Part shown: positions 20,508 through 30,999 of the stretch, piece by piece | Layout: each line of letters begins with the position of its first letter | Position numbering within the stretch: the first letter of the stretch is position 1 | Assembly (NCBI RefSeq): GCF_910589235.1 | Contig: NC_060956.1 | Location: 15,590,499-15,654,498, forward strand | DNA: 64,000 bases | Direction of reading: 5' to 3' | Source of the DNA: Vespa crabro | Lineage: Eukaryota > Arthropoda > Insecta > Hymenoptera > Vespidae | Translations under genes and position numbers: made by a program | The notes under the pieces: generated by a model | Seen by the model: only the letters and a program-made list of their open reading frames with translations | Databases searched by the model: none | What the model was told of the DNA's origin: nothing

Positions 20508-23075
20508 GCCAATCGTCTAAGAAATCAATGTATAATGGTTCTACTATTGTTTAGTGAAGGAGTTTTAATTTTATCTCTAATCATCAATTTCAGAAGCATA
20601 TAGAGTATCCTTAGCAGCAATTGAAATTTCATGGAAAAAGAATTATTGATATCTGCGAGAAATTCTCCTTCGCGCATCGCGTCCTGCGTTCGAATTTCAC
20701 CTGAATCGATGCGCTCTCGGTCTTAGTACTCGAAGTATGGAACGCAATTTTGGCCAATATCGATATTCAATGAGTGCATCAGCAGCAAATATGCAGTGGC
20801 ACCTTCGTTGAAAGTGCATGCGGCAATATTTGGAGCAATTTTCACGATCGATGCGTTGCTGCTCTGGACTTTCGAAGCAATTCGTGTATATCATATATTT
20901 TTATGAAAATTAATCAAATATATAAGGAGCTCTCCTCAGTCATTTTGACAAGGGGCAAGTGAAACCCAAAATAACGCTAGAGCAGATTTTCCGTGCGTGC
21001 AAAACGCTAAATAATACTATTAGAACGCGTTTAATTCGGAATTCTATAACTTTTTCAATTCTGAAATTTTTGAAATTTTTAGGATATGCTTTTAAAAAGT
21101 GCAAAATAAAAAAAAATGTGAAAGAAAATTGTAGATAGATGTGGCTTCTTAAGAATACTTACGACATTGTCAGATTGATAGTCCTTCCGAAAGTTTGATA
21201 TTAATGTTTTTCAGTATAATGGGGTCAATGTTCATTTCTCTTGTCGCATTTTTCTTGTTAGATATTATCGATTCCTTGCACATAACGACTATCCCTTCGT
21301 TGATTACGAAATATCTACCAATAATATTTAACACAATTACCATCAACATGCCTTTGTCGCCCATTGTTACTAAAGCCGAATTTTGCAAAATTAGATGGAA
21401 AAAAGACACGTCTATGAAAATGTCATTGTGTGATACAAATGTTTAAAATTTCCACTCTCATAAATCTCTATAATTTACTTATGGTGTAAAGAATATTATA
21501 AATTGCTTACAGATTCTTTTACAGATTTCTTCACTATTGTAATAATTTAATTTTTAATGAATAAGCACAGCCCTTCAACGTTATTACAAAAAAAATATTG
21601 TTCCTGATAGAAATACAAGTGCCTTTTCTTCACAAATCGAAAAATAAAGAAAATTATATTACAAACTTTATTTATTGTTTATTACTAAGGACAAGTAATT
21701 CTATTAAAAATTATATTAAAAAATAAAAAACTATAAAATGAAAGAAAAATACAAAAAATCAAAAACATAATATTCTAAATTATTATCACTATCACTATCA
21801 CTTTCTTTATTTGTCTTTTCCACTTATTCAATGTTTTCCTCTTCTTCATTTCTAAATAAGTTATTTTCGTACCACAGCAAGTCTTCACCATCCAAATATT
21901 TCGTTAAGGCTGTTCATTATACTTGATTTTATAATGGTTTACATCAACAATGAGTCCAGGCTTAATTCTTGATTGATTTTGATGAACAAAGGCTCATTTT
22001 AAAGATGAAGATTTAAGCAAGAAAATAGCTTCTTTGGATTTTTTAAAAAGCTTTATGTTCTTTGGAAAAGATCATATAAAAAAAATTGGCGTTTCTTCGT
22101 TTTTTTTATGCATGAAAATAAATCTTTTTCCAAAATTCGAGAAACTCATCTTCTCGCTTTTTTCTTTAAAATGAGACCTTTTTTTTATCAAAATCTGTCA
22201 AGAATTATGCTTGAACTCACTACTGATGTAACAGCTTTTTCGATATTTTTCATCAAAAATAAGTTTCGTATAGTGGGGTCCCTTGAAATCTATGGTAAAA
22301 GAGAAGAAGCTTGTATTTTAACTACTGATTTTCATGTACACGCTTGAGTGATGTATGTTTGTTTCTCTGAAGTAGATGATTGCCTGCTTGTTTGTATGGG
22401 TAAACTGATGCTCAGATTTCCTGATCCATTCCAAACGCAAGAGAACGTGTTTCGCGATGCTCTCACGAAGAATCTATTGTAACTCACTCGGGCATTTTAA
22501 TGAGCTGTGGATAAATAATTCTATGACAAAAATAAGCAAATAAATGTTCGGTCGTTCATGCTAATGGATCTGTTTCTAAGATATCGTTAATTTTTTAAAA
22601 ATCTTTATATTTTATATATTAAAGACGTGTTAGAGATTATCAGTTTGACATGTACGTCGTTACTTTTATACTTATTCTTATATATTACACATTTATAATA
22701 TATTATAGATCGATTTTTATATAGATCAAAAAATGAAACCAGTTACTAAAGATATTTAAAATTATGGGAAACCTATTATACATTTCTAGAATAAAAAAAA
22801 AATCTTTTTCGATTTTTTAAAATCCTTAGAATATAGTAATAAAATTATATATTTTAAGCTGATAAGCGATTAGAAGTGCATAATGTTTTTATATATTTTC
22901 TACACCGGAAGTCAAAGTTTTTTAGAAGTTTTTTCTTATTTGATAATTGGTAGATCGTTACTAGAATAAACACGCAATCTCTCATACTTATTTTCTTTAC
23001 TGATGATTGACGTGCGTTTCGCGATGATCTGTGCTAGATAGAACACAATTTTGTTTGATAACAAATACCTACGAA

Positions 23076-23308
23076 ATATATAAATTTATAATTAAAAACA
23101 AGATTTTGTCGATTATTTTGTCAAAAATAATAATTAGTGAATATATATTTATATTATACATATATTACTTCTATAAAAATTAAAACATATTTCGATTTAT
23201 ATTAAAATAATAATTAGTGGATATATTTAATATATATATAAGTATTCACTAATTATTATTTTTTTCAAAATATCTGATAAAATTTTATTTTTTGTTGTAA
23301 ATTTATAT
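23076..23308. repeat. palindromic MITE-like hairpin
   Basis: Left arm (about 23,076-23,147) and right arm (about 23,236-23,308) are inverted copies of about 70 bp with scattered mismatches; the inner AATAATAATTAGTGAATA is shared exactly. A third, direct copy of the inner segment lies near 23,200-23,225. Long AT-rich inverted repeats of this size resemble a hairpin MITE. No target duplication is certain because the flanks are TA-rich. Confidence 0.6.
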
Positions 23309-23815
23309 ACTAGTTATTATATGTATAATTCATATATATTATATCTATTATATATATATTATTTCTTTTAGAATTTACATCCTAAAACATATGCGTATCG
23401 GCGTTGCATCGTATTTAATAGTATGGATTACCATCATAAAAGGAAATAAATATGAGATACTGAATAGTAATTTCACAGCCTACTAACACTATCTACTTTA
23501 ACCCAACTAACCCAATTGTTATATTATGCGTGAGAGGGGTATAACCTACCCAAGCTTATACATCGATACGATAGGTGTATGGTGGGGACAATATTTCCCG
23601 CTTGCGCTTGTAGTTCGTATTTTGTTCGCATTTCTTGTTGAGGTCAAACATACTTCGAACGAAAGATGATGAACAGTCTTAAATCTTTTCTAATTTTTCT
23701 GATTTACTGTTACCTGAGAATAATGAATCCAAATGTAAATTCAAACTATCATATGTCATTTTTTTCTTAAAATTAAAAATATCTATTAACACAATTTTTG
23801 TACTAAGGAAGAATA

Positions 23816-23819
<4 letters not shown>

Positions 23820-23896
<77 letters not shown>
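23820..23896. repeat. (TA)n followed by (GA)n
   Basis: About 28 TA units running directly into about ten GA units. The word GGAAGAATACTTTTATA occurs on both sides (near 23,808 and 23,922). Confidence 0.95.
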
Positions 23897-23899
<3 letters not shown>

Positions 23900-24237
23900 T
23901 AAAAAAGAATATATAAAAATAGGAAGAATACTTTTATAAAAGAAGAATATTTTTTATATATAATTTTTTAAAAAGTACATATTGTTCACCCACTTTTTAA
24001 TTGTTCTCGAGTATATTTTGTTTTTACAACAAGAATTCTGATGATGCATTTCGATACATATTATTATGCAATTTAAGTAGTTATTTAGAATGACTACTAC
24101 ATATTTGGTCCATATTAATATTTTTGTAGATTTCCATCGGTGACATAATTCTGTCTGTTCAGATTTTCTTATTAATAATTTATTTGATCGATTCGTGATT
24201 TCAATATGCTTCTGCTCAGTCTAAGGATGCCCCACGA

Positions 24238-24453
24238 TCAAAAGAATGCCTTGATATTGAAAACAAAATCATTGCCTTTCATCGAAATAAAAAAGATTTT
24301 TATTTTTGCTTTGATTCCATCAATAATGAGATTTGCAGTTAGCATTCCCATTGATATAATACATTCGTTTCTGTAGCCTATTAATTTTACGAACCTATCT
24401 TCTTCATTGGAAATATCCTGTTTTAGTATTACGCTATGAACTTCATAGATCAA
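24238..24453 (-). pseudogene. gypsy protease-like fragment
   Basis: A 71-codon frame reading FVKLIGYRNECIISMGMLTA, then LIIDGIKAKIKIFFI, which resembles the flap and C-terminal part of gypsy retropepsins. The catalytic triplet is not within this frame. Confidence 0.55.
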
Positions 24454-24599
24454 CTATTATGCTATTAATTTAAAAAAAGTTTAATATACGCTTGCTCTTT
24501 TTCAATGCATAAGACTTGATTTGGTATAGTAACATTTATATTGCACGAAACTATTGTTCTTCCTCGTAGATACTGTCCCCATTTTATTCTCGTTCTTCA

Positions 24600-24701
24600 G
24601 TCCTTCGTATAATGATTATTTGATTGCATTTAAAACATACGTTAATTTTCATTTTGTGCACTTATCTCAGTTGTGTGACTACTTCATTTACAGTTGAAGC
24701 A
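24600..24701 (-). pseudogene. gypsy Gag zinc-knuckle remnants
   Basis: The minus strand reads CFNCK, a stop, then SSHTTEIS (last Cys changed), and in a neighbouring frame CFKCNQ followed by NNHYTKD. Two decayed CX2C...H knuckles lie between the gag and protease remnants. Confidence 0.6.
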
Positions 24702-24789
24702 CATCATTGTTATGTCATTCCTGTTTCAATGTATTTTATTTTCTTATTATGGTATGGTTAATGATGTCGCATAGTAAATGGTTAACACT

Positions 24790-25200
24790 TTTTAAATCAA
24801 GTAGCAATTGACTAGATTTTACATAGTTTGAGAGAGGTCCCAAATAGTCTCGGTTTATGATTCTTAGTCTCTTAACTATCAATTTCATTGTTTTCATATC
24901 TATCATGTCTATTTCTGTGCATGGCTAGTTTATCGAAATAACTGCTATGTACTGTCCTATCTTTCTACTGTTTTCTCGGATTTTTCTTGAATAGGAAGAT
25001 CTTTTTGAGAAAGTCTCTGTGCATTGACATTGGAGAAAGACTATCATTTCTTGCCATTATTCAATTGACCAATCTCCACTAATCTTCACAATTTGACCAA
25101 TGAATAATTCTTGAAAGCTGTATACCACGCATACTCGTCAATTTTTTTAATCTATCTTCCAATATCAAGATCTCTTTTGATCGGGTCAAATATTGTTAAT
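24790..25200 (-). pseudogene. gypsy gag capsid remnant
   Basis: The minus strand reads IFDPIKRDLDIGR, a stop, then IKKIDEYAW and text with several stops. This fits the start of a gypsy Gag capsid (F-D-P...W-I-x-K-V-D-E-Y). The overlapping plus-strand frame of 105 codons is a shadow. Confidence 0.55.
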
Positions 25201-25804
25201 ATTTCATTTATATTTAAAAAATATCGTGTCCTTATCGCGAATATAAGGATACATTTGTGTCAGTCATGCTTATTACCGTTTGTTCATCTTCGTTTGATTT
25301 CGACTATATTTTTGTGCTATCTGTATTGGTGTCTCCATTGTTTGATTATAACTGTATCTTTGTTGCTACTTCATCAACACTGGCTTCATATTGATTATCA
25401 TTGCCCTCTAATCGATATCAATTATTAATTTGAAGATTTAATTTGTTTACTTTTCTTTCTCCTCGATATATCCGATAATTACTAGAATCATCAGCTCTTT
25501 TTTATTCTTCGTATTCATAATTGATATTTTTTGTTTATCGATGCTTTTTTTATGACTACCAGATTATCAATACATCACGTAACTGACAGTACGATATTCC
25601 AACCGGAGTCATAATTACACCATTTCAACCACGTTCTTGCAATTTATATATATCATATAGTGAACTTCACAAAATTTTCATATGTTCCAGCCACGTTTTA
25701 TCAATCTATATGTCGAGCTCTGCAAAACGTTCACACGTTCTAATCATGCGTATATCTTCTAGTTTGATATTTTACTTATGATAATTTGTTATATTTTTAT
25801 TAAA
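25201..25804. other. 5' end region of the nested gypsy element, LTR not resolved
   Basis: This should contain the 5' LTR and leader of the minus-strand element. I could not match it convincingly to the low-coordinate end near 19,132-19,300. Confidence 0.4.
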
Positions 25805-25871
25805 ATATAATAATGTAGAAGAATATAATGATACATATAAATGATAACTAGAAATTAAGTGCACTTACTTT
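25805..25871. repeat. 67-bp direct repeat, right copy
   Basis: Partner of 19,065-19,131. It is followed at once by plus-strand RT text. Confidence 0.75.
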
Positions 25872-25874
25872 AAT

Positions 25875-26160
25875 TGCCTTATTCCATAAAGAGGATTTAA
25901 AATTACAATCTGACAAATATGAATATTTGAGATTCGAATTACAATATTTAGAACATGTCATCACAGCTTAATCCGGAGAAATTAAAAGCTGTATCAAACT
26001 TTACAGAAACACACGGGCAAAAACAAATAAAACACAATTTTTAGGATTATTAATAAATTTATAAAAATTTATTAATTTTATAAAAGAATTTTTTATAAAT
26101 TTGTAAAATGAAATTTATAATATGATTGTCACCGAAATAAGTTATCATCGGAAATTTATA
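25875..26160 (+). pseudogene. gypsy RT C-terminal segment
   Basis: The plus strand reads LFHKEDLKLQSDKYEYLRF, then ELQYLEHVITA, then after a shift TQFLGLLIN, the thumb/connection of gypsy RT. The preceding palm with the YxDD box is missing on both sides of the insert. Confidence 0.85.
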
Positions 26161-26219
26161 AAAAAGATTATCTAAAATAGAATGATAACTCGACTGATCT
26201 TTAATCAAAAACATTCCTT

Positions 26220-26650
26220 TTGAATTTGAATCAAAATAATAAGAATCTTTTCAGGAATTGAAAGAGTTTCTGGATTTGCAGAAAAAGTTCATCCTAACCA
26301 CAGATGTTTCCAACGAAGCGATATGTACAATCTTATTTCAAGATGATAAACCTGCGTCGTGTACTAGCAGAACTTTGAGTTCTACTGAACGCAATTACTC
26401 AACAACCGAAAAAGAATTTCTTGTGATTGTATGGGCCATAAAGCACTACGGGGCTTATCTACTTATACAATAAAAAGTTTAGCACAATTACCAATCATAA
26501 ATCTTTGGAATGATTATACAACAATAAAGATCCATATCACGGTTTATGCGATGGCGAATCGCATTGGAAAAATATGAATACGAAATAAAATATAAATAGA
26601 ACTCGTCAAAACGCAGATGCTTTTTCGCGTAATCCTATTTTAACGATTCA
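26220..26650 (+). pseudogene. gypsy RNase H domain
   Basis: The frame at 26,258-26,473 reads FILTTDVSNEAICTILF, SCTSRTLSSTERNYSTTEK, EFLVIVWAIKHYGAYL. This is a well-preserved RNase H start with the TD, E and TTEKE landmarks. After a stop the tail continues, including NADAFSRNP near 26,615-26,640. It is the best-preserved domain of this element. Confidence 0.9.
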
Positions 26651-27360
26651 GTAGTTAAAAGAAAACATATAAATTTTTGAAATACCGATGCTATCGTATT
26701 GAACAAAAAACGACACGCCGATATGCTTACAAGAAGGACCAGAACATACCTATAAAATCACTATCGAAGAAAGAAAAGTAACGAAGGTTATTTTGTATAT
26801 TCCTGGGCGAATACCTATATTTCTGAAGATATGCAATATATTTGAACACGGAATATATTCGAATTTATTTAAATAATTGTTGTTTTGTAATAATTCCACG
26901 ACAACATAGGATACAATTTATTCAAGATTACGCAAAGAAGAATTCAAACAAATTCCATTGTATTTCTTCAACATTCGTAGAATATTTTCTGAAACAAATA
27001 TTTTAATTCAATAGAATTATAAGATTATATTAATTCATAAAAATCAATATAAATTTGTAAATCTGTATGTAACTAGGTTCTAATACTCGATACGTATAGT
27101 TATGAGTTGCCATAAGATATCTGCGATTTCGAAAGTTTACCGATTTTCTATCTGAAACCTTTGGGTCAACTGAGGTTGTAAATACATAAAATAATGAAAG
27201 TTTGTATGTTACCTGTCGCTTGAAGGATCTAATATAGCTAGAAGATATTCGTGAACATACGAAATTTGGACAAAAATAGCCTGAATAATAGTATCATATA
27301 TGAGTTAAAGATATGAATGCTGCAAGCCAAAATGGATCGTGAACAACTTTTTTCAACTTA
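26651..27360 (+). other. stretch where integrase should be, unreadable
   Basis: Between RNase H and the env-like tract only about 700 bp remain. No HHCC or DDE integrase motif was seen. A deletion plus decay is inferred. Confidence 0.5.
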
Positions 27361-27369
27361 CCTAGTCAA

Positions 27370-27690
27370 AACGACGTGGCGTATTTAACTTTATAGGGGC
27401 TATTAGCAAAATTCCCTTTGGAACAATGAATGAAGCGGACACTGAATATAATTGAGAGATAAATTTAGTTCACAATGATAATAGACGTAACGCAGAATTA
27501 TTTAAAAATCAAATACAAATATTAAAGATAGCTTTAGGTAGAAATGATAAATTAATAAATTACAAAAATAAAATCGAAACTAATACTAATAGCTACATTC
27601 AGCTAATAGAAAATGCAAGAAAATATAATCTATTAGACAGGACTATTTTCAAATTTAATATGTTATTATAATTGAAAATTTTTAGTTGCT
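27370..27690 (+). pseudogene. env-like remnant of the errantivirus-like element
   Basis: The plus strand encodes a short dibasic segment followed by a hydrophobic Gly/Phe/Ile-rich stretch, then a heptad-like Asn/Leu/Ile/Lys-rich region. This is the arrangement seen downstream of the cleavage site in errantivirus envelope and baculovirus F-type fusion proteins. An in-frame stop interrupts it within about 30 codons and the upstream surface part is not recognisable. It is the third-gene position after pol. As read it could not make a fusion protein. Confidence 0.5.
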
Positions 27691-28189
27691 AACGTAACTC
27701 AGACATTATGAACCAAATAATATTAAGTGGTATATAAGGGATTATATCACTTAATATAATAAATCCGTAACTTTTTTGGAAATTGTACAAAAGATAAGGG
27801 CAAGAGAAGGAAGAATAAATTGAATTTGTGAAATAAATGAATACATTTAAATACGCAACACCTTACACCTTGTAGGAGTAATATTCCTTATATTTATCAA
27901 ATTGGGATAATTATTTCGCATAAAAATGAACAAATTCAAATACTTTGAGGACAAATTTCAATTTTTTAAAAATATTAATTGTATCAAGCATTTTACATTT
28001 AGAACTAAATTGTGTAGTTATTACAGATTTTGAGGTATTAGAAACAATACACATGGTCAACAAGATTGTAACAGATCTTCTGAATTATAATATCACACTT
28101 TTACATAAAACCTATCTATTAAATAACATTTACAAAAACCAATATATTAAATAATATTGGTGGAATTTTTCAAAATATTCTTAAATTGG
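27691..28189 (+). other. 3' part of the errantivirus-like element, no clear domain
   Basis: A 69-codon plus-strand frame at 27,945-28,154 has one hydrophobic stretch and is Asn/Ile-rich. It could be the env tail, but nothing supports this beyond position. Confidence 0.35.
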
Positions 28190-28461
28190 TGTCATATCCA
28201 AGATATAAGCTTTGAACTCGTAAATCTCTGGACATCAATCTCTTTCCCGATTTTTCTACTTCCCCTTAATTGGTTGATCCGTATCACTTAAATTGTATAA
28301 AACGCATTGCTATTTCAAAGGCAAGTGCATTACAATTGCAACAGTCAATTTCTGTACTTCGTCGAAATAAATCTCTCCTTCTTACGAAATGACGATTTTT
28401 AATTGTCTTTCTAAGTGATATCAAATCCAGTACTTGATCTCGAAGGATTGAATCGAATTGG
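28190..28461 (+). repeat. 3' LTR of the errantivirus-like element
   Basis: Diverged direct repeat of 16,703-16,947, again with CTGTACTTCGTCGAAATAAA containing the polyadenylation-like AATAAA. Substantial divergence and indels imply an old insertion. Confidence 0.65.
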
Positions 28462-30150
28462 GTATCACAAAACGATCGGAATTATATCATGTCTTGTCTC
28501 TTTCTCTTTCTCTTTTTTTTCTCGAACGTGTTCTTAAATAGTATTAATTAAGTTTTCAAGTAGAAAATAAAATCGATCGTAAAGAGATAAAAAGAAGTTC
28601 ATCATGATAGAATGTCGAATGTCTTTAACCGTCATACATTTCTCCTTGTAGACGTAATCGCTAAAGTCGTGAAACTGGTAGATACTGAAAGGATAGAAAA
28701 CTTACGTTCTTCGATTTTACCCTTTCATTGGAAAGGGTAGGATTTCTGAGCTTTTAGAATTTCATTGGACGTTTCTTTGTGTGAGCCACCAACAATGGCC
28801 GTCCGTGCAATTCGACAAGGATTTTCTACCTTTATGTATCTATATTGAAACTGGTCGGGCTGGCATGAGTAAGAGTATAATGCGTAGAAGTGTAATGCGT
28901 TCACCACGAATACCAACGCAATGTCAACGTATAGTATATATTACGTATGTAGTAAGCGCGCTTGCGCGCTTTATCGCGTACGACGAGTACGCGTGCATAC
29001 ATTTAACCTTTTTCAATCTTTGTTTATTCGCTGATAATGCATACGATTTTACTACTATTTTGGTTGTATGCGTGCGGACCTAACATGATATGTAAAATTT
29101 GGTATGATATTGATTACTCTTTCAAAGAATATTTTCGGTCCGTACCCGAATTCCGTGTGAAAACTCACTCTGAACTATTTTGCGTGATATTAGGAATTTG
29201 TTCGAGAACGTGACAGATGAATCGTCTTTTTGAATATTTCTTTTTTTTTTTTTATTTAATGTCGCAAACCTATTGTCAAGTATTCACGAAGAATACTTCT
29301 TATTCGAGTTTTTTACGGAAAGAGCTACAATAACTTGTTTGCTGTGTCGCCAGAAAAGTTTTCTTGTGCTTCGTCGAAAATATATATACTTCTAATAATT
29401 TGTATATGTTATAATTCTAAATGAAATGAAATCATTTTATTAATACTAAGTTTTGAGAATTACAATTTTCCATAGGTATTGATTTTTCGTACAGAATAAT
29501 TGCAATTTTCTTCATTTTATTATTATAGGAAAACTTTCCTTAATTTTTATTATAATAATAACGGCCAAGTTAAAACGATGAACTGCTATCTTGTTTAACA
29601 ATAAATTTTATTAAATATAAAAGGACGATCTTTACGAATTATGACAATTTTTATTTTACATCGCTCGAATTGTTGAAACATACTAATTTTCTCGATCTTA
29701 TTCCTTCTCTTTTGTAGACACTTGGTTATGCCATGAAAATGGCGTGCGTTTTGAATGGAAATATTATAGGTGAGATCATAACGGCCGCCAATTTCCAGAA
29801 CGCCCAATATTCTCGTATTCACACTTGCATATATCCAGTCAGTTGGTCTCAGTCATCTAACCACTCTCTCCGATTTATCTTACTCGCATATACACGCATA
29901 TGCATCCACAATATAAGCGATAACGTTCGAATATCGATCGATAAAAGCTAGGAGCTGTAATGTCCGCGTCGTTGAAATACAATAAATTTTTGCTGTGAGT
30001 TCGAACAGTAGAGGAATTTTCAAAAATATTTTAATCACTTGCTCATAGACATTTTGACGTACCTTTAAAATATTCGAATAATTTATAACATTTTTTAAAA
30101 AATCTCATAATTTTATCGAATAACTACGAACGAAAATTGTTTTCTTTGAC
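28462..30150. other. AT-rich unique DNA without recognised genes
   Basis: Frames of 60-100 codons occur on both strands (for example 28,781-29,083) but none shows a known domain. A perfect GC palindrome lies at 28,955-28,970. Poly-T runs occur near 29,240. Confidence 0.45.
28955..28970. repeat. GC-rich perfect hairpin
   Basis: AGCGCGC, two T, GCGCGCT: a 7-bp stem with a two-base loop in AT-rich surroundings. It is bordered by further CGCG words and a GTACGACGAGTAC near-palindrome. Role unknown. Confidence 0.8.
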
Positions 30151-30169
30151 GCGATAAACACGCGAACCG

Positions 30170-30930
30170 TAACGGGACTGTTAAATATGCTATTAGAGTT
30201 GCACGACGGGAAGCCACTATTTCGCTGACAACGTCAGAGAAACGGCGATCGTAAACATTGGCAGCGACGTTATTGAGTCAGGTTCGCTTTCAAGCGATCG
30301 TTAGTCGGGAGTGCGATAATTAGCGTGGACGGAGAAACAGTGGAAACAAAGAGATCAAATGAAGTTGCCGCGGTACGGCGAGTAGTAGTCGACGGGTTCA
30401 CGCCACGCTGCTGTACTTTCAGAAACGTTCAATAAACGTGCTACCGCGAAGTAGGAGTTCTAAATTATCCATAGCCGACGTTACCGATGATGTTGAAATG
30501 CCGTCTAAATGTCAAGATAGCGCCTGGTTAATGGAGTAGAATCGAACTAAATAGCATAGTGAGGAATTGGAAAAAAAATGGCACTTCCGTGGGCAAGTAA
30601 AATTGCTTGCTCGTTAGTAGGAAAACTGGACCGTTTCGAAGATATGCTTCAAGATAGAATGGGATTAATCCATTCTGACTTCCAGACAATAAAAGTGCAA
30701 TTAAACTGTAGATAATATATTATATTCCGAGCGTCTAGAGGAGCAGAACTTAGTGGATAGTAAGAAGGATGAGGAGGGCAGGGGGAATTAGAGATATCAG
30801 AAAAGGAAAGCGAAGGTCGTTGGCTATACTGGTACGCGGAAACAAAGCAAGACCAGGAGAGAAGAATTAACCCATTTACAGAATATAATGCCAGGGTGGA
30901 TTTATTCTGGAGAGCTTTTTGGCTAGTTCG
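30170..30930 (+). mobile_element. possible LTR and gag-start remnant of another retroelement
   Basis: A GC-richer block starting GACTGTTAAATATGC contains an AATAAA at 30,431-30,436 within GTTCAATAAACGTG. About 100 bp later a 45-codon ATG frame (from 30,579) reads MALPWASKIACSLVGKL and is amphipathic. A second readable stretch near 30,805-30,920 is Trp/Arg/Glu-rich. The arrangement looks like an LTR plus the start of gag, but no partner LTR was found in the window. Confidence 0.3.
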
Positions 30931-30999
30931 AAATCGGCTATGCTTCTCTGCCCTTTCCGTCCACCTTCGTTCTCGTTTTCGTCGTCGTCGTCGTCATCT

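Larger units (their letters stand above)
20640..24200. other. unexplained AT-rich segment inside the nested gypsy element
   Basis: This 3.5 kb separates the protease and RT of one gypsy element, so it is probably a further insertion. It holds a GC-richer patch at 20,640-20,990, overlapping frames on both strands at 21,170-21,446, a frame at 22,108-22,347, the hairpin at 23,076-23,308, a GC-richer patch at 23,460-23,660, and a (TA)n/(GA)n tract. No transposase, LTR pair or known motif was recognised in it. Confidence 0.45.
19132..25804 (-). mobile_element. second gypsy element, minus strand, nested in the errantivirus-like element
   Basis: On the minus strand the order is gag (about 25,200-24,790), two knuckle-like motifs (24,701-24,600), protease (24,453-24,238), then after 3.5 kb of unrelated DNA, RT (20,507-19,780), RNase H (about 19,731-19,680) and the integrase C-terminus (about 19,582-19,531). 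That is a full gypsy order, with most of RNase H and integrase deleted. Its LTRs were not resolved. The opposite orientation and flanking plus-strand RT halves show nesting. Confidence 0.75.
16703..28461 (+). mobile_element. errantivirus-like Ty3/gypsy element, degenerate, split by another element
   Basis: Matching LTR-like ends at 16,703-16,947 and 28,190-28,461 bracket, in plus-strand order, gag with a CCHC knuckle, protease, the RT N-terminus, the RT C-terminus, RNase H and an env-like remnant. The RT core is replaced by a minus-strand gypsy element at about 19,132-25,804. Without that insert the element is about 5 kb, shorter than complete errantiviruses (roughly 7-9 kb), and most of integrase is missing. 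All frames carry stops or shifts. The errantivirus label rests on an env-like tract in the third-gene position and is less certain than the gypsy assignment. Confidence 0.72.

Noticed and set aside
20680..20710. GCGTTCGAATTTC resembling a tRNA T-arm or internal promoter B box
   Set aside because: No acceptor stem, D-arm or anticodon arm could be paired around it.
21170..21446. Overlapping 79- and 83-codon frames on opposite strands
   Set aside because: Mutual shadows in AT-rich DNA without known motifs; kept only as part of the unexplained insert.
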